Source: Oscillospiraceae bacterium (GTDB lineage Bacteria; Bacillota; Clostridia; Oscillospirales; Acutalibacteraceae). Taken from it: a stretch of DNA of 64,000 bases. The notes under the pieces were generated by a model that ran no database searches, was not told the origin of the DNA, and saw only the letters and a list, made by a program, of their open reading frames with translations. The stretch spans positions 1-64,000 of the forward strand of contig SVOJ01000014.1 of NCBI GenBank assembly GCA_015066385.1. The letters are read 5' to 3'. Both the position numbers and the translations under genes were made by a program. Below are positions 52,678 through 61,859 of the stretch, piece by piece. Positions within the stretch are counted from its first letter, which is position 1; every line of letters starts with the position of its first letter.

Positions 52678-53664
52678 TTATCTTTCTTCTCGGAAGTACG
52701 AAACACCAAGACTTGCGGGCGGTTGATTTTCGCGTTTTTTGCGGACACTGATAAGCACCAACACGAGAATGGTTACAAGATACGGCAGCATCTTGAAGAT
52801 TTCCTGTGCAGCACGGGGCAGATTGTCGATGTACATATAAACAATGTATAAGCCGCCGAACAGAACCGAGCCGAGAATGCCGAGGTCAGGCTTCCACAGG
52901 CAGAAGATAACGATGGCGATGGCAAGCCAGCCTCTGTCACCGAAACCGCCGTTGGACCATGTGCCGCCGACGTAGTCCATAACATAGTAAAGTCCGCCAA
53001 GACCTGCAATGGCACCGCCGAGGCAGGTGGCCGCATATTTGTAGCCTGTTACGTTGATGCCTGCGGCATCAGCGGTTGCGGGGTTTTCACCGACTGCTTT
53101 GAGATTCAGACCGACGCGGGTCTTTTTCAGGATGAATGCGGCGATGATTGCAATGATCACGGCAAGGTAGGCAAGGAAACCGAAAGACAGGAATGTTTTG
53201 CCGAACAAGCCGAGGTCAGCTGCAAAGGGAAGCGGCTTTTTGAAGAATGCTGCTGTTGCATTCAGCGAAATCGTGGTGCCCGAATCGAGAATGGTGGACA
53301 GTGAGCCGCCGATGAATGAACCAAGACCCATGCCGAATGTGGTCAGAACAAGGCCTGTAACATTCTGGTTGGCACGAAGGGTGATGGTCAGGAAACTGTA
53401 GATGAATGCCATGGCGGCACTGGCAAGCAGGGAACAAAGCATGGGAACAAGAATGCACATAACGGCATTGGTCTTGTCGCCGTAGGTTTCCCAGAAATAG
53501 CCGCCGAGCACGCCCGAAATACCGCCGACATACATGATGCCGGGAATACCGAGGTTGAGGTTGCCGGATTTTTCGGTAATCATTTCACCGGTGGCACCGT
53601 ACATAAGAGGTATGCCCGTAATGATTGCCTGGGTGATAAAACTTGCAAATTTAGCAATATCCAT
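52678..53664 (-). CDS. Nucleoside/purine ABC importer permease 2
   Basis: A 328-residue integral membrane protein with about nine segments. Family marks are LMYGATGEMITEKSGNLNLG near the start and GLNLKAVGENPATADAAGI in the middle, as in YufQ/NupQ-type permeases. It is 3 bp from permease 1 and last in the operon. Confidence 0.92.
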   Translation of the reverse strand: MDIAKFASFITQAIITGIPLMYGATGEMITEKSGNLNLGIPGIMYVGGISGVLGGYFWETYGDKTNAVMCILVPMLCSLLASAAMAFIYSFLTITLRANQNVTGLVLTTFGMGLGSFIGGSLSTILDSGTTISLNATAAFFKKPLPFAADLGLFGKTFLSFGFLAYLAVIIAIIAAFILKKTRVGLNLKAVGENPATADAAGINVTGYKYAATCLGGAIAGLGGLYYVMDYVGGTWSNGGFGDRGWLAIAIVIFCLWKPDLGILGSVLFGGLYIVYMYIDNLPRAAQEIFKMLPYLVTILVLVLISVRKKRENQPPASLGVSYFREER

Positions 53665-53667
53665 TTC

Positions 53668-54774
53668 TTATGCCACCTCCTTGTGCTTGTGTCTGAAATT
53701 CACTTTGTAGTTCAGGAAGAATTCCGAGCCGATGATGAAGAACAGGATGATGCCCGTGATGATATCGGCAAGGCTTTCGTTCATTCTGAATGCGGTGGCA
53801 ATCTGTGCGGCACCGCGTTCAAAGAAAACAATGAGGAAGGAAGTCAATGTCATAACGGCAGGATTGAATTTTGCAAGCCACGAAACCAGAATGGCCGTGA
53901 AGCCTCTGCCGCCTGCGGTTGAGGTGGAAACGGTGTGGCCGGAACCTGCAACAAGCAACAAGCCTGCAATACCGCACAATGCACCCGACAGTGCCATGGT
54001 GCGAAGAATGACCTTTTTGACGTTGATACCGATGTAGCGGGCTGTGTTTTCACTTTCGCCGACAACGCTGATTTCATAACCGTGTTTACTGTATTTGAGG
54101 TAGATGTACATGATCACCGTCAGCAAAACCACCACAATGATATTGATGAGGTATTGTTTTCCGAACAGGTAGGGGAACCAACCGGCTTTTGTTGCGGCAT
54201 TGATAACACCGACGGAGTTGGAGCCTTTGGGATTTTCCCAATAGGTGATGAGGAATGCGACAATCTGCGTTGCAACATAGTTCATCATCAGGGTGAAAAG
54301 CGTTTCATTGGTGTTGAAATAGGCTTTGAAGAAAGCGGGAATCATACCCCAGACCATGCCTGCAAACAAACTTGCAATGATCATAATGGGAATCAGCAAC
54401 CATTGATTGATGGTGTTGCCGAAATAGATCATGCAGGCCGCTGTAGCGGCGGCACCCATCAGGACCTGGCCTTCCGCGCCGATGTTCCAGAATTTCATTT
54501 TGTAAGCGGGGGTCACGGCAAGCGAAATGCACAGCAGGATAGCAGTGTTCTGGAATAAATTCCAGATTCGTCTGGGGGTGCCGAAACAACCGTCAAACAG
54601 AGATGTAAAAACTTCAATGGGGTTGAGGTCGGTAACCAGAACAATGAACAGGGAGCTTAATGCAACACCCAGCAGAATGCCGAGAATACGGACAAGGATG
54701 CCTTTCCATGCGGGCATGGTATCGCGTTTTGATAAACGGATGATCGGTTCGGTATGCGGTGCGACATGACTCAT
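53668..54774 (-). CDS. Nucleoside/purine ABC importer permease 1
   Basis: A 368-residue membrane protein of the YufP/NupP type: helices such as RILGILLGVALSSLFIVLV, then FWNIGAEGQVLMGAAATAA, and VVGESENTARYIGINVKKVI (the coupling loop). It overlaps the ATPase stop by 4 bp. Confidence 0.92.
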   Translation of the reverse strand: MSHVAPHTEPIIRLSKRDTMPAWKGILVRILGILLGVALSSLFIVLVTDLNPIEVFTSLFDGCFGTPRRIWNLFQNTAILLCISLAVTPAYKMKFWNIGAEGQVLMGAAATAACMIYFGNTINQWLLIPIMIIASLFAGMVWGMIPAFFKAYFNTNETLFTLMMNYVATQIVAFLITYWENPKGSNSVGVINAATKAGWFPYLFGKQYLINIIVVVLLTVIMYIYLKYSKHGYEISVVGESENTARYIGINVKKVILRTMALSGALCGIAGLLLVAGSGHTVSTSTAGGRGFTAILVSWLAKFNPAVMTLTSFLIVFFERGAAQIATAFRMNESLADIITGIILFFIIGSEFFLNYKVNFRHKHKEVA

Positions 54775-56309
54775 TGTTCTTCACCTCCTGTTTTTGTCAT
54801 CAGAAGACCGATTTCTTCTTTTGTGGTGGTTCTTGCATCCACAATGCCGGTCACTTTGCCGCCGCAGATGACCATGATGCGGTCACAAAGGGCAATCAGA
54901 ACGTCAAGGTCTTCACCGACGAAGATAATGGATGCACCGCCATTCTTTTGTTCATTGAGCAGATTATAGATGGTGTAAGAGGAGTTGATGTCAAGACCTC
55001 TGACGGGGTAGGCAACCATCAGTACTTTCGGTGCGGAAGCGATTTCTCGGCCGACGAGTACTTTCTGTACATTACCGCCCGAAAGTCTGCGGACGGGAGT
55101 TTTTGCATCGGGGGTGACAACTTCAAGATCACGGATAATCTTTTCTGCCAGGGATTTCGGTTCTTTTCTGCGAAGAAATGCCGAATGGCCCTTGCGATAA
55201 CTTCTGAGCATGACGTTGTCGATAATGTCCATATTGCCGACAAGTCCCATACCGAGTCTGTCTTCGGGAACAAAGGACAAACGCACGCCGAGATGACGAA
55301 TTTGCATCGGGGTTTTGTTGCGCAGGTTTTCCTGCTTTCCGCTGGAGGGATCGTTGTAAAGAATTTCACCGCTTTCCAGTTTTTGCAAACCTGCAATGGA
55401 TTCAAGCAGTTCACGCTGACCGCTGCCTGCAATACCTGCAATACCGAAAATCTCGCCCGATTTTGCGGTAAAGGTCACATTGCTGATGATTTTTGCGCCT
55501 TCGCGGTTGCGACAGTTGAGGTCTTTGATAATCAGGCGGTCTTCGCAGTTTTTCGGTTCACTGCGGTCAATATTGAGTTCCACTTTTTTGCCGACCATTA
55601 AAGCGGTGAGTTCTTCCGGAGTGGTGTCCTTTGTCATAACAGAACCGACGGATTCACCTTTGCGAAGAACGGCAACGCGGTCGGAAATTTCCATAACCTC
55701 ATTGAGTTTGTGTGTGATGATAACAATGGACTTGCCGTCTTTTTTCATCGCTCTCATAACGTCAAACAGTTTGACTGTTTCCTGCGGGGTGAGGACGGCA
55801 GTCGGTTCGTCAAGAATCAGAATATCCGCACCTCTGTAAAGCACCTTGACAATTTCAACGGTCTGCTTTTCGGAAACGGACATTTCATAGATCTTTTTGT
55901 CAAGATCGATGATAAATCCGTATTTGTCGCAGATGGCACGAATGCTTTCTTTTTCTTTTTTCAGATCATATTTTCCTTTTTCTTTGATGCCCAGCACAAT
56001 GTTTTCAGCGGCGGAAAATACGTCGATGAGTTTGAAGTGCTGATGAATCATGCCGATTTTGTAGGAAAAGGCATCCTTGGGGGAGTGGATGGATGCTTCT
56101 TGTCCGTTGATGAAAATCACACCGTCGTCGGGCTGATAAATGCCTGCGATCATGTTCATGAGGGTTGTTTTGCCGCTACCGTTTTCGCCGAGAATGGAAA
56201 GAATTTCTCCTTTTTCAACAATGAGGTTCACGTTTTTGTTTGCAACGATTTTGCCGAAATATTTGCATATTCCACGCAATTCGATGGCAGGTACGGTCGT
56301 TTTTTCCAT
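54771..56309 (-). CDS. Nucleoside/purine ABC importer ATPase (two modules)
   Basis: A 512-residue protein with tandem ATPases. Module 1: Walker A GENGSGKTTLM, Walker B ILILDEPTAVLTPQE. Module 2: a degenerate Walker A GIAGSGQRELLE and Walker B MVAYPVRGLDI, with signature LSGGNVQKV. This fits the YufO/NupO/RbsA-type tandem ATPases. The start is the ATG at 56309, preceded by GGGAGG; an extension to 56396 is rejected. Confidence 0.93.
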   Translation of the reverse strand: MEKTTVPAIELRGICKYFGKIVANKNVNLIVEKGEILSILGENGSGKTTLMNMIAGIYQPDDGVIFINGQEASIHSPKDAFSYKIGMIHQHFKLIDVFSAAENIVLGIKEKGKYDLKKEKESIRAICDKYGFIIDLDKKIYEMSVSEKQTVEIVKVLYRGADILILDEPTAVLTPQETVKLFDVMRAMKKDGKSIVIITHKLNEVMEISDRVAVLRKGESVGSVMTKDTTPEELTALMVGKKVELNIDRSEPKNCEDRLIIKDLNCRNREGAKIISNVTFTAKSGEIFGIAGIAGSGQRELLESIAGLQKLESGEILYNDPSSGKQENLRNKTPMQIRHLGVRLSFVPEDRLGMGLVGNMDIIDNVMLRSYRKGHSAFLRRKEPKSLAEKIIRDLEVVTPDAKTPVRRLSGGNVQKVLVGREIASAPKVLMVAYPVRGLDINSSYTIYNLLNEQKNGGASIIFVGEDLDVLIALCDRIMVICGGKVTGIVDARTTTKEEIGLLMTKTGGEEQ

Positions 56310-56400
56310 TTGGTTTCCTCCCATATCATTTTTATATTCCGGTGCTTGAAAATGCACGCAGGGAATGTGTGTATTTTCAAACCTCGGAAAAAACAACTTC

Positions 56401-56427
56401 GGGCGGAGCAGGATTGGTGCTCCGCCC
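56401..56427 (-). terminator. Hairpin between substrate-binding and ATPase genes
   Basis: GGGCGGAGCA-ggattgg-TGCTCCGCCC. On the minus strand the stem is followed by GAAGTTGTTTTTT. It probably attenuates read-through, giving more binding protein than transporter. Confidence 0.75.
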
Positions 56428-56448
56428 GTGGTTACAGGTGGTTATGGA

Positions 56449-57816
56449 TTAGCCTTCAACAACAGCAGTGATGCCGTCGATGATGATGCTGAAGTAGGGT
56501 GCACTTCTGAAGGTGGATTCAGCGAAGTAACCGTCAACAACAACATCAGTGTCTGCAGTGTAAGCTGCATCGGGAACAACGTCAGCCTGGAAGTCATCAG
56601 CAAGAGCTTCGCCGTTGTAGGTGAAGGTAGCGGTATCATAAACATGAAGTTCGCCGTTCTTGAATGCTTCGATAGCAGCGTCGATTGCTTCCTGCGTGCC
56701 TTCTGCGGCAACAGCAGTGTTGAGTTCGGTCAGTTCAACGGAACCGGTGTTGAAGCCGCCGCACCAGTCGGTGTCAATAGCTTCACCCTTAACAACACAG
56801 TCGATCATGTAGGTCATGTAGGGAGCCCAGTTGATCTTGGAAGAAATAAGAGCAGTAGTCGGACCCATGTTGATGGTGTTTACGTTGTAAGCAACGTTGG
56901 GAATGCCGTATTCTTCACAAGCCTTGGGAGCACCTTCGGAGTCAGCATGCTGGCTGATGAGCTTGCAGCCGCTTTCGATGAGAGCGATGGCGGAAGTTCT
57001 TTCAGCGTCGATGTCAAACCAGGAGTTGGTGTATCTTACTTCCATGGTGACGGAGGGGCAAACAGACTTTGCGCCAAGATAGAAAGAGGTGTAGCCGGAG
57101 ATAACTTCTGCATAGGGGAATGCACCGACATAACCCATCTTTGCTTCTTCAGCAGTGAATTCGCCGTTTTCGATCATTTCGTTGAGTTTCATACCTGCAA
57201 CGATACCTGCAACGTAGCGGCCTTCATAGATGTGAGCAAATGCATTGTGGAAGTTGGGGATATCTTCAGCAAGAGCGCTGTCACCGGTTGCATGGCAGAA
57301 CTGAACGTCCTGGCATTCAAGAGCAGCCTGAATGAGGTAGTCTTCATGACCGAAGGAATCGCCGAAAACGATGTTGCAACCCTGGTCAACAAGGTCCATC
57401 GCTGCTTCGTAGCAAGCTTCACTTTCAGCGATGTCGCTCATAACGATAACCTGATCGTCAGAGAGGCCGAGGTTTGCCTGTACTTCTTCAACAGCGTTCA
57501 TGAAGTTCTTGTCGTAGGTGGAGTCCGTGGGAGCATGCAGGAAAATGAAGCCAACCTTGATATCGGAATAATCAAGAGCTACATCATCAGCAGCATCGCC
57601 TGCGGTTGCGTTGCCGTCGGAAACATTGCCTTCGGTTGCAACATTACCGTCGGATACAACATTACCGTCGGATACAACATTGCCGTCGGATACAACATTG
57701 CCGTCGGTGAGGGTTTCGTCGTCTGCAGTGTTGTCGCAAGCTGCGAAGCAGCCGATAACCATGCAGAGAGAGAGTACAAGTGCGAGAATCTTAAGGGTCT
57801 TTTTCACTTTGTTCAT
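56449..57816 (-). CDS. BMP-family nucleoside-binding lipoprotein
   Basis: A 455-residue lipoprotein: signal peptide LKILALVLSLCMVIG and a lipid-attachment Cys at about residue 27 (CFAAC). A linker made of repeated SDGNVV units (about 35-60) is followed by the BMP domain (VGFIFLHAPTDSTYDKNFMN; VGAFPYAEVISGYTSFYLGA). It binds purine nucleosides or bases for the downstream transporter. GGAGGATG precedes the start, 39 bp after xpt. Confidence 0.92.
   Translation of the reverse strand: MNKVKKTLKILALVLSLCMVIGCFAACDNTADDETLTDGNVVSDGNVVSDGNVVSDGNVATEGNVSDGNATAGDAADDVALDYSDIKVGFIFLHAPTDSTYDKNFMNAVEEVQANLGLSDDQVIVMSDIAESEACYEAAMDLVDQGCNIVFGDSFGHEDYLIQAALECQDVQFCHATGDSALAEDIPNFHNAFAHIYEGRYVAGIVAGMKLNEMIENGEFTAEEAKMGYVGAFPYAEVISGYTSFYLGAKSVCPSVTMEVRYTNSWFDIDAERTSAIALIESGCKLISQHADSEGAPKACEEYGIPNVAYNVNTINMGPTTALISSKINWAPYMTYMIDCVVKGEAIDTDWCGGFNTGSVELTELNTAVAAEGTQEAIDAAIEAFKNGELHVYDTATFTYNGEALADDFQADVVPDAAYTADTDVVVDGYFAESTFRSAPYFSIIIDGITAVVEG
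57641..57706 (-). repeat. 18-bp repeats coding the lipoprotein linker
   Basis: Four copies of an 18-bp unit (encoding SDGNVV) with one or two differences. Copy number is likely to vary between strains. Confidence 0.85.
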
Positions 57817-57855
57817 CCTCCAATGAAAATAATTTTGGACTGTTTTATTTCTTCA

Positions 57856-58434
57856 TCAATCATTGCTTGCAAAACAGATGGAATCATCCGTCATGGAAGC
57901 AACAATTGCCAAAGACTGAACGGGAATGCCGGTTTCACGCAACAGCTTGCCGCCGTTCTGGAAACCTTTTTCGATTGCGATACCGAAACCGACCACTTCG
58001 GCACCTGCCTGTTCGCAAATGCTTTTGAGCCCCAGGCAAGCCTGTCCGTCGGCAAGAAAATCATCAATCACAAGCACCTTGTCCTGCGCATTGAGGTATT
58101 TCTTTGATACGGAAACGGTGTAAGTAAGCCCTTTAGTGAAAGAAAAAACATCAGCGGTGAAAACATCGTTCCCGACATTTTTGTGATGGCCTTTTTTTGC
58201 AAATACAACAGGAACCTCAAAATGCTCGGCAGCGGCGCAGGCAATTGCAATGCCTGATGCTTCCACTGTCAGAATTTTTGTGACGCCTGTATCTTTAAAG
58301 GTATTATAGAACTCTTCACCGAGTGCTTTGATGAGTTTGTAGTCAATCTGATGATTTAAAAAAGAATCCACTTTCAGAACATTGCCGGGAAGTACGGTAC
58401 CGTCTTGCAGGATACGGTTCTCAAGCAATTTCAT
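57856..58434 (-). CDS. xpt: Xanthine phosphoribosyltransferase
   Basis: A 192-residue enzyme converting xanthine and PRPP to XMP. The PRPP site is VLVIDDFLADGQA near 123, and other marks are ILTVEASGIAIACAAAEHF and FVKKGHHKN-like VFAKKGHHKNVG. It heads the purine uptake operon. In many Firmicutes xpt is under a purine riboswitch, but the 40-nt leader here is too short to hold one. Confidence 0.95.
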   Translation of the reverse strand: MKLLENRILQDGTVLPGNVLKVDSFLNHQIDYKLIKALGEEFYNTFKDTGVTKILTVEASGIAIACAAAEHFEVPVVFAKKGHHKNVGNDVFTADVFSFTKGLTYTVSVSKKYLNAQDKVLVIDDFLADGQACLGLKSICEQAGAEVVGFGIAIEKGFQNGGKLLRETGIPVQSLAIVASMTDDSICFASND

Positions 58435-58479
58435 TGCGCAGATCCTCCTTGTTTTGAACTTAACTTAAACAACGTCTGC

Positions 58480-58508
58480 ATTATATTACAAAATGCCCGC
58501 GAAATCAA
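58480..58508 (-). promoter_or_regulatory. Promoter of xpt operon
   Basis: On the minus strand TTGATT (58508-58503), 17-bp spacer, TATAAT (58485-58480). Confidence 0.7.
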
Positions 58509-58883
58509 TAGAAAAAGTTTTTTGTAACTTCTCTTTGATGCTTTTCTATGTTTTTACCAAAGAATTTTATAGCACTAAAGCGGATTTATGGATAGATTGA
58601 TAAGAGATTGGTCGTAAAAGGTTACAAGCTTGTTACACTTTTTTGTGTTTTGTGTTATATGCTTTTATCGCTGTCCATCTGAGGACAGTTTTGTCGGATT
58701 ATTTGTGCGGAAATAGACTCGTTGTTCATGTTTTGTACAAAATTTGTTGCTAATAATTGTTTATTTTACCACCAAAGGAAAGGTTGCTTTTGCTTTGATA
58801 TTTATGTAAAATATAAGTTGTGAAACAAATGCGAAGCGCAGATTATGTTTCGCAAAAAAGAAATGCAGAAAGGATATTCTCTC
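58509..58883. other. Intergenic region between xpt and dockerin gene
   Basis: A 375-bp A/T-rich stretch with no coding frame. A GCTGTCC-atct-GGACAG hairpin lies near 58671-58690. A rightward promoter must lie in the last 100 bp, but no hexamer pair is clear enough to name. Confidence 0.5.
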
Positions 58884-61742
58884 ATGAAAAAGTCCAAGAA
58901 ACTTCTCAGCATTCTGTTGGCTGTTGTGATGGTATTTTCCGTCGTCGCTGTGCCCGTGAGTGCTGCCGTCCCGTCCAATGTGCAGACATTGGAGTCATTG
59001 GTTCAACCTTCCAACCTTGCCGGTCTCATAGATTGGCTGTTGACCTCCCTCAATAACAGAAAAACGTATTACGCAGATTCGGTACTTAATTTTGTCTGTG
59101 CTTTTGTTGAGGATATCAAAGCAGAAGTTCCCGAAGGAACAGATGTGTTCAACGACAACATTGCAACTTCCACAAAAGCTACATATGTTATGAATTTCCT
59201 TGACAAAATGCTTGCAGAGCAGAATCTTAACGAGGCTCTCGGTACGGATATTCTGAATATCGTTAATGCAATCCCCGGTCTTGAGGTGGATCTGAATTCG
59301 GTTGATGGTATTCTGGCAACGTTGAATTCTGTGCAAGGCATTAAAGGGATTGCCGGCGGGGATATTGCAAATCTGAATCTCGACAGTCTCATTGTAAAAA
59401 ATCTGATCGGTTCTTCTGCACAGTCCAGAAGATCAACCGGCGATCTGCAGATCATCTATAATTTGATTCAATTCCTGAAAGACAACACCAATATTTTCAG
59501 AAAATTCCTTACCGGTGATCTGAATCTCGGTATTATCGGTACGGTTGCAGGGAATCTTGCTGACCAGGTCAACAGCTATGCCGGCGAAATCACCGTTATG
59601 ATTAAAGACCTTGTGTATGATTCGCTTCTCGGTGCGCCCGACGGTGCGTCTTCCCATGCGGAAAGCGCTTATAAGAACTGGACTGTTGATCAGATGGCAA
59701 TCGGGGCACTTGTGAAAATGCTGACCGATTCCGTGCCGGCTGATACGGATGAAATCAATAATTTCCTGAATAAGCCTGTTTATGATCTGCTTGCATACTA
59801 CGGCGATCGTTTGTATGACAGTTTCCTGCTTGATGTGTTGCAGAATGATCTGATGGGTGTTATCAAACAGTATGCAGGTGACAATGCACTTGCACAGTAT
59901 TTCAAGATGGATGCCACTTTTGTTGACTTCAACACAGATTTCGGCGGCAAAGTTGATTTTGCAACCAACGGCATTTTTGCCGAAGTCAACAATCTTGTTG
60001 TTGCTCTGTTTGAAAAACTGATCGCAGACGATATTCTTGTTAAACTTGACCTCAAAAAAGGCGGTAACGAAAACCTCAATGCAAACCTTGAAAAGGTGAT
60101 CAAGTTTATTCTTCCCAGAATGGCCGCTATTCTGGATCCTGCTGAATTTGATTTCTCCATGTATACGCAGGAATACGTAGCTGACAAGGAACTCAAAGAC
60201 CTTGCTCCCGGGATCCTGAAGATTTTCTATCCCGGCTGGTTCCATCTTGATGCAGCAGAAATCGATGTTGTTGAACAGATCGATACCATGGGCGAAGCAG
60301 CAGTACTTGCTGTTTACTATGCGCTCATCGAATTCAATGAAGTGATGTTTACAACAGAAAACACTTATGATTATATTTCCGAATGGAACAGCAAAATTTT
60401 TGAAGCTGACGGCGTTACACTGAAAGATCTCGGCAACTCCGATTGGGGCAATATCTGCCTTTCCATGGCTGCCGATGCTGCTATGTTCGGTTTTGCACTC
60501 AACGGTGACAATTTCTTCTTTGATTTTGATATGGACGATATCAAAGCCGCAAAAGCCGCAAAATGGGACGGCGTTGCTTTCCTTGACGAAATCGCTGACT
60601 GGGGTATTGATATGGTTAAGGGAATTCCTGCTGTTACCGATCACCTCAACGGCCAGCGCGGTATTGTGAATGATGACTACGGCCCGTTCTACAAACTCAA
60701 TGTTCTGCTCAATGAAATTCTTGACTGGAGTTTCCTGAGTGACGTTTCTTATGGTTCTTTCAATCTTGATATCGAAACGCTGATTTTTGACGGTCTTCTT
60801 GGAAATATTTATGAATTTGATATTGCAGGCATTCTCGGTCTGTTTGCCGTGAACAACAAGCAGGGCAACATTCTGAATTTGCACACCGTTCCCGCACTTC
60901 TCTCCATTGTTGATAATGTTCTGAATGTTCTTTTCAGCCATTCCGGGGCAACACAGAAAGTATCCGTTGCGGCAACTTGTACCGATATCGGCTTCACGGT
61001 TAATGCTTGCACAAAGTGCGGCTTGTATCTGAGCGATTATTCCGAAAGTGCAAAAAAGAAACACGTGGAGGTATCTGAAATTCTGATTGCGTCCACTTGT
61101 GACACAAAAGGCCTTGTACGCTACACTTGCGAAAACTGTGACTATGTGCTTCGTGAAGAAACCGATGCAACGGGACACAAATATGCACTGACTGCTGTTG
61201 AAATTGACGGTGTATGGTATTACGGCAATATCTGCGCAGTCTGCGGCGACGAGGCCGGCGAACTGGATGAAGCTCCTGTTCCCGATTCTATTGTCATTGA
61301 AAAAAATCCCGATAAAGTTGAATACATCATGAACAGCGACGAAGAACTTGATCTGACAGGTTGGGTCGTGAAAGAAGTTTATGCCGGCGGATTCTCCAGA
61401 GAACTGTCCGAAACCGGATATGCACTGATTGAAATCGTAAACGGTCTTGATCTGACTGTTGCCGGTGAACAGACCATCACAATCAGCTACTTCGGTTGCG
61501 AAGCCTCTTTCACCGTAACGGTTGTTGACAACAGCGAACCCGAATTTGTTCTCGGCGATGCAACAGGCGACGGTTTGATCAAATCCGACGATGCCCGTGC
61601 GGCACTTCGTCATTCCGTCGGTCTGGAATTGCTCAGCGGTGTAAATGAAAAAGCTGCCGACTATACCGGAGACGGTGCCGTTACCGCCGGTGATGCCCGT
61701 GCAATTCTTCGTCTGTCCGTCGGTCTGGATCCCCTCAATTAA
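58884..61742 (+). CDS. Secreted 952-residue protein with zinc-ribbon-like, Ig-like and dockerin ends
   Basis: Start at 58884 (AAAGGAT upstream); signal peptide LLSILLAVVMVFSVVAVPVSA. Residues about 30-690 are a long, unrecognised helical region with repeated aliphatic-acidic segments and no hydrolase motif. Then come two CxxC pairs (NACTKCGLY, TCENCDYV) with histidines, a bacterial Ig-like domain ending TITISYFGCEASFTVTVVD, and a terminal two-repeat dockerin (DATGDGLIKSDDARAALR; DYTGDGAVTAGDARAILRLS). It is probably a cohesin-bound surface component. Confidence 0.8.
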   Translation: MKKSKKLLSILLAVVMVFSVVAVPVSAAVPSNVQTLESLVQPSNLAGLIDWLLTSLNNRKTYYADSVLNFVCAFVEDIKAEVPEGTDVFNDNIATSTKATYVMNFLDKMLAEQNLNEALGTDILNIVNAIPGLEVDLNSVDGILATLNSVQGIKGIAGGDIANLNLDSLIVKNLIGSSAQSRRSTGDLQIIYNLIQFLKDNTNIFRKFLTGDLNLGIIGTVAGNLADQVNSYAGEITVMIKDLVYDSLLGAPDGASSHAESAYKNWTVDQMAIGALVKMLTDSVPADTDEINNFLNKPVYDLLAYYGDRLYDSFLLDVLQNDLMGVIKQYAGDNALAQYFKMDATFVDFNTDFGGKVDFATNGIFAEVNNLVVALFEKLIADDILVKLDLKKGGNENLNANLEKVIKFILPRMAAILDPAEFDFSMYTQEYVADKELKDLAPGILKIFYPGWFHLDAAEIDVVEQIDTMGEAAVLAVYYALIEFNEVMFTTENTYDYISEWNSKIFEADGVTLKDLGNSDWGNICLSMAADAAMFGFALNGDNFFFDFDMDDIKAAKAAKWDGVAFLDEIADWGIDMVKGIPAVTDHLNGQRGIVNDDYGPFYKLNVLLNEILDWSFLSDVSYGSFNLDIETLIFDGLLGNIYEFDIAGILGLFAVNNKQGNILNLHTVPALLSIVDNVLNVLFSHSGATQKVSVAATCTDIGFTVNACTKCGLYLSDYSESAKKKHVEVSEILIASTCDTKGLVRYTCENCDYVLREETDATGHKYALTAVEIDGVWYYGNICAVCGDEAGELDEAPVPDSIVIEKNPDKVEYIMNSDEELDLTGWVVKEVYAGGFSRELSETGYALIEIVNGLDLTVAGEQTITISYFGCEASFTVTVVDNSEPEFVLGDATGDGLIKSDDARAALRHSVGLELLSGVNEKAADYTGDGAVTAGDARAILRLSVGLDPLN
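61560..61742 (+). other. Host dockerin (952-residue protein)
   Basis: Two full calcium loops of the D-x-[DT]-G-D-G kind, each followed by DAR-x-x-LR-x-SVGL. The second repeat reads VTAGDARAILRLSVGLD, almost identical to the phage dockerin. Confidence 0.88.
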
Positions 61743-61757
61743 AATGTGAACCTTTTT

Positions 61758-61790
61758 TCGGCTGTCCGCAAGGACAGCCTTTTTTTTACA
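61758..61790 (+). terminator. Terminator of dockerin gene
   Basis: GGCTGTCC-gcaa-GGACAGCC followed by eight T. Confidence 0.9.
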
Positions 61791-61795
61791 AAGTC

Positions 61796-61824
61796 TTGTA
61801 CTACAGAAGAGTGTATGGTATTAT
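61796..61824 (+). promoter_or_regulatory. Promoter of uppP
   Basis: TTGTAC (61796-61801), 17-bp spacer, TATTAT (61819-61824), 35 bp before the ATG. Confidence 0.65.
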
Positions 61825-61859
61825 AAATATAATAGTATATTTAAAAAATCGGAGGAAAT

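Noticed and set aside
56365-58107. A 580-codon plus-strand frame opposite the BMP lipoprotein and xpt
   Set aside because: Antisense to two well-recognised genes; no ribosome-binding site and unnatural Val/Gly/Asn repeats copied from the opposite linker.
58435-58600. Purine riboswitch upstream of xpt
   Set aside because: The region lacks the aptamer loop sequences, and the promoter at 58480-58508 leaves only about 40 nt of leader.
59433-61613. A 726-codon open frame on the minus strand opposite the secreted dockerin protein
   Set aside because: It lies fully antisense to a gene with signal peptide, dockerin and good initiation site; its protein is low in recognisable motifs and rich in Phe/Ile/Asn/Cys as expected for a shadow.
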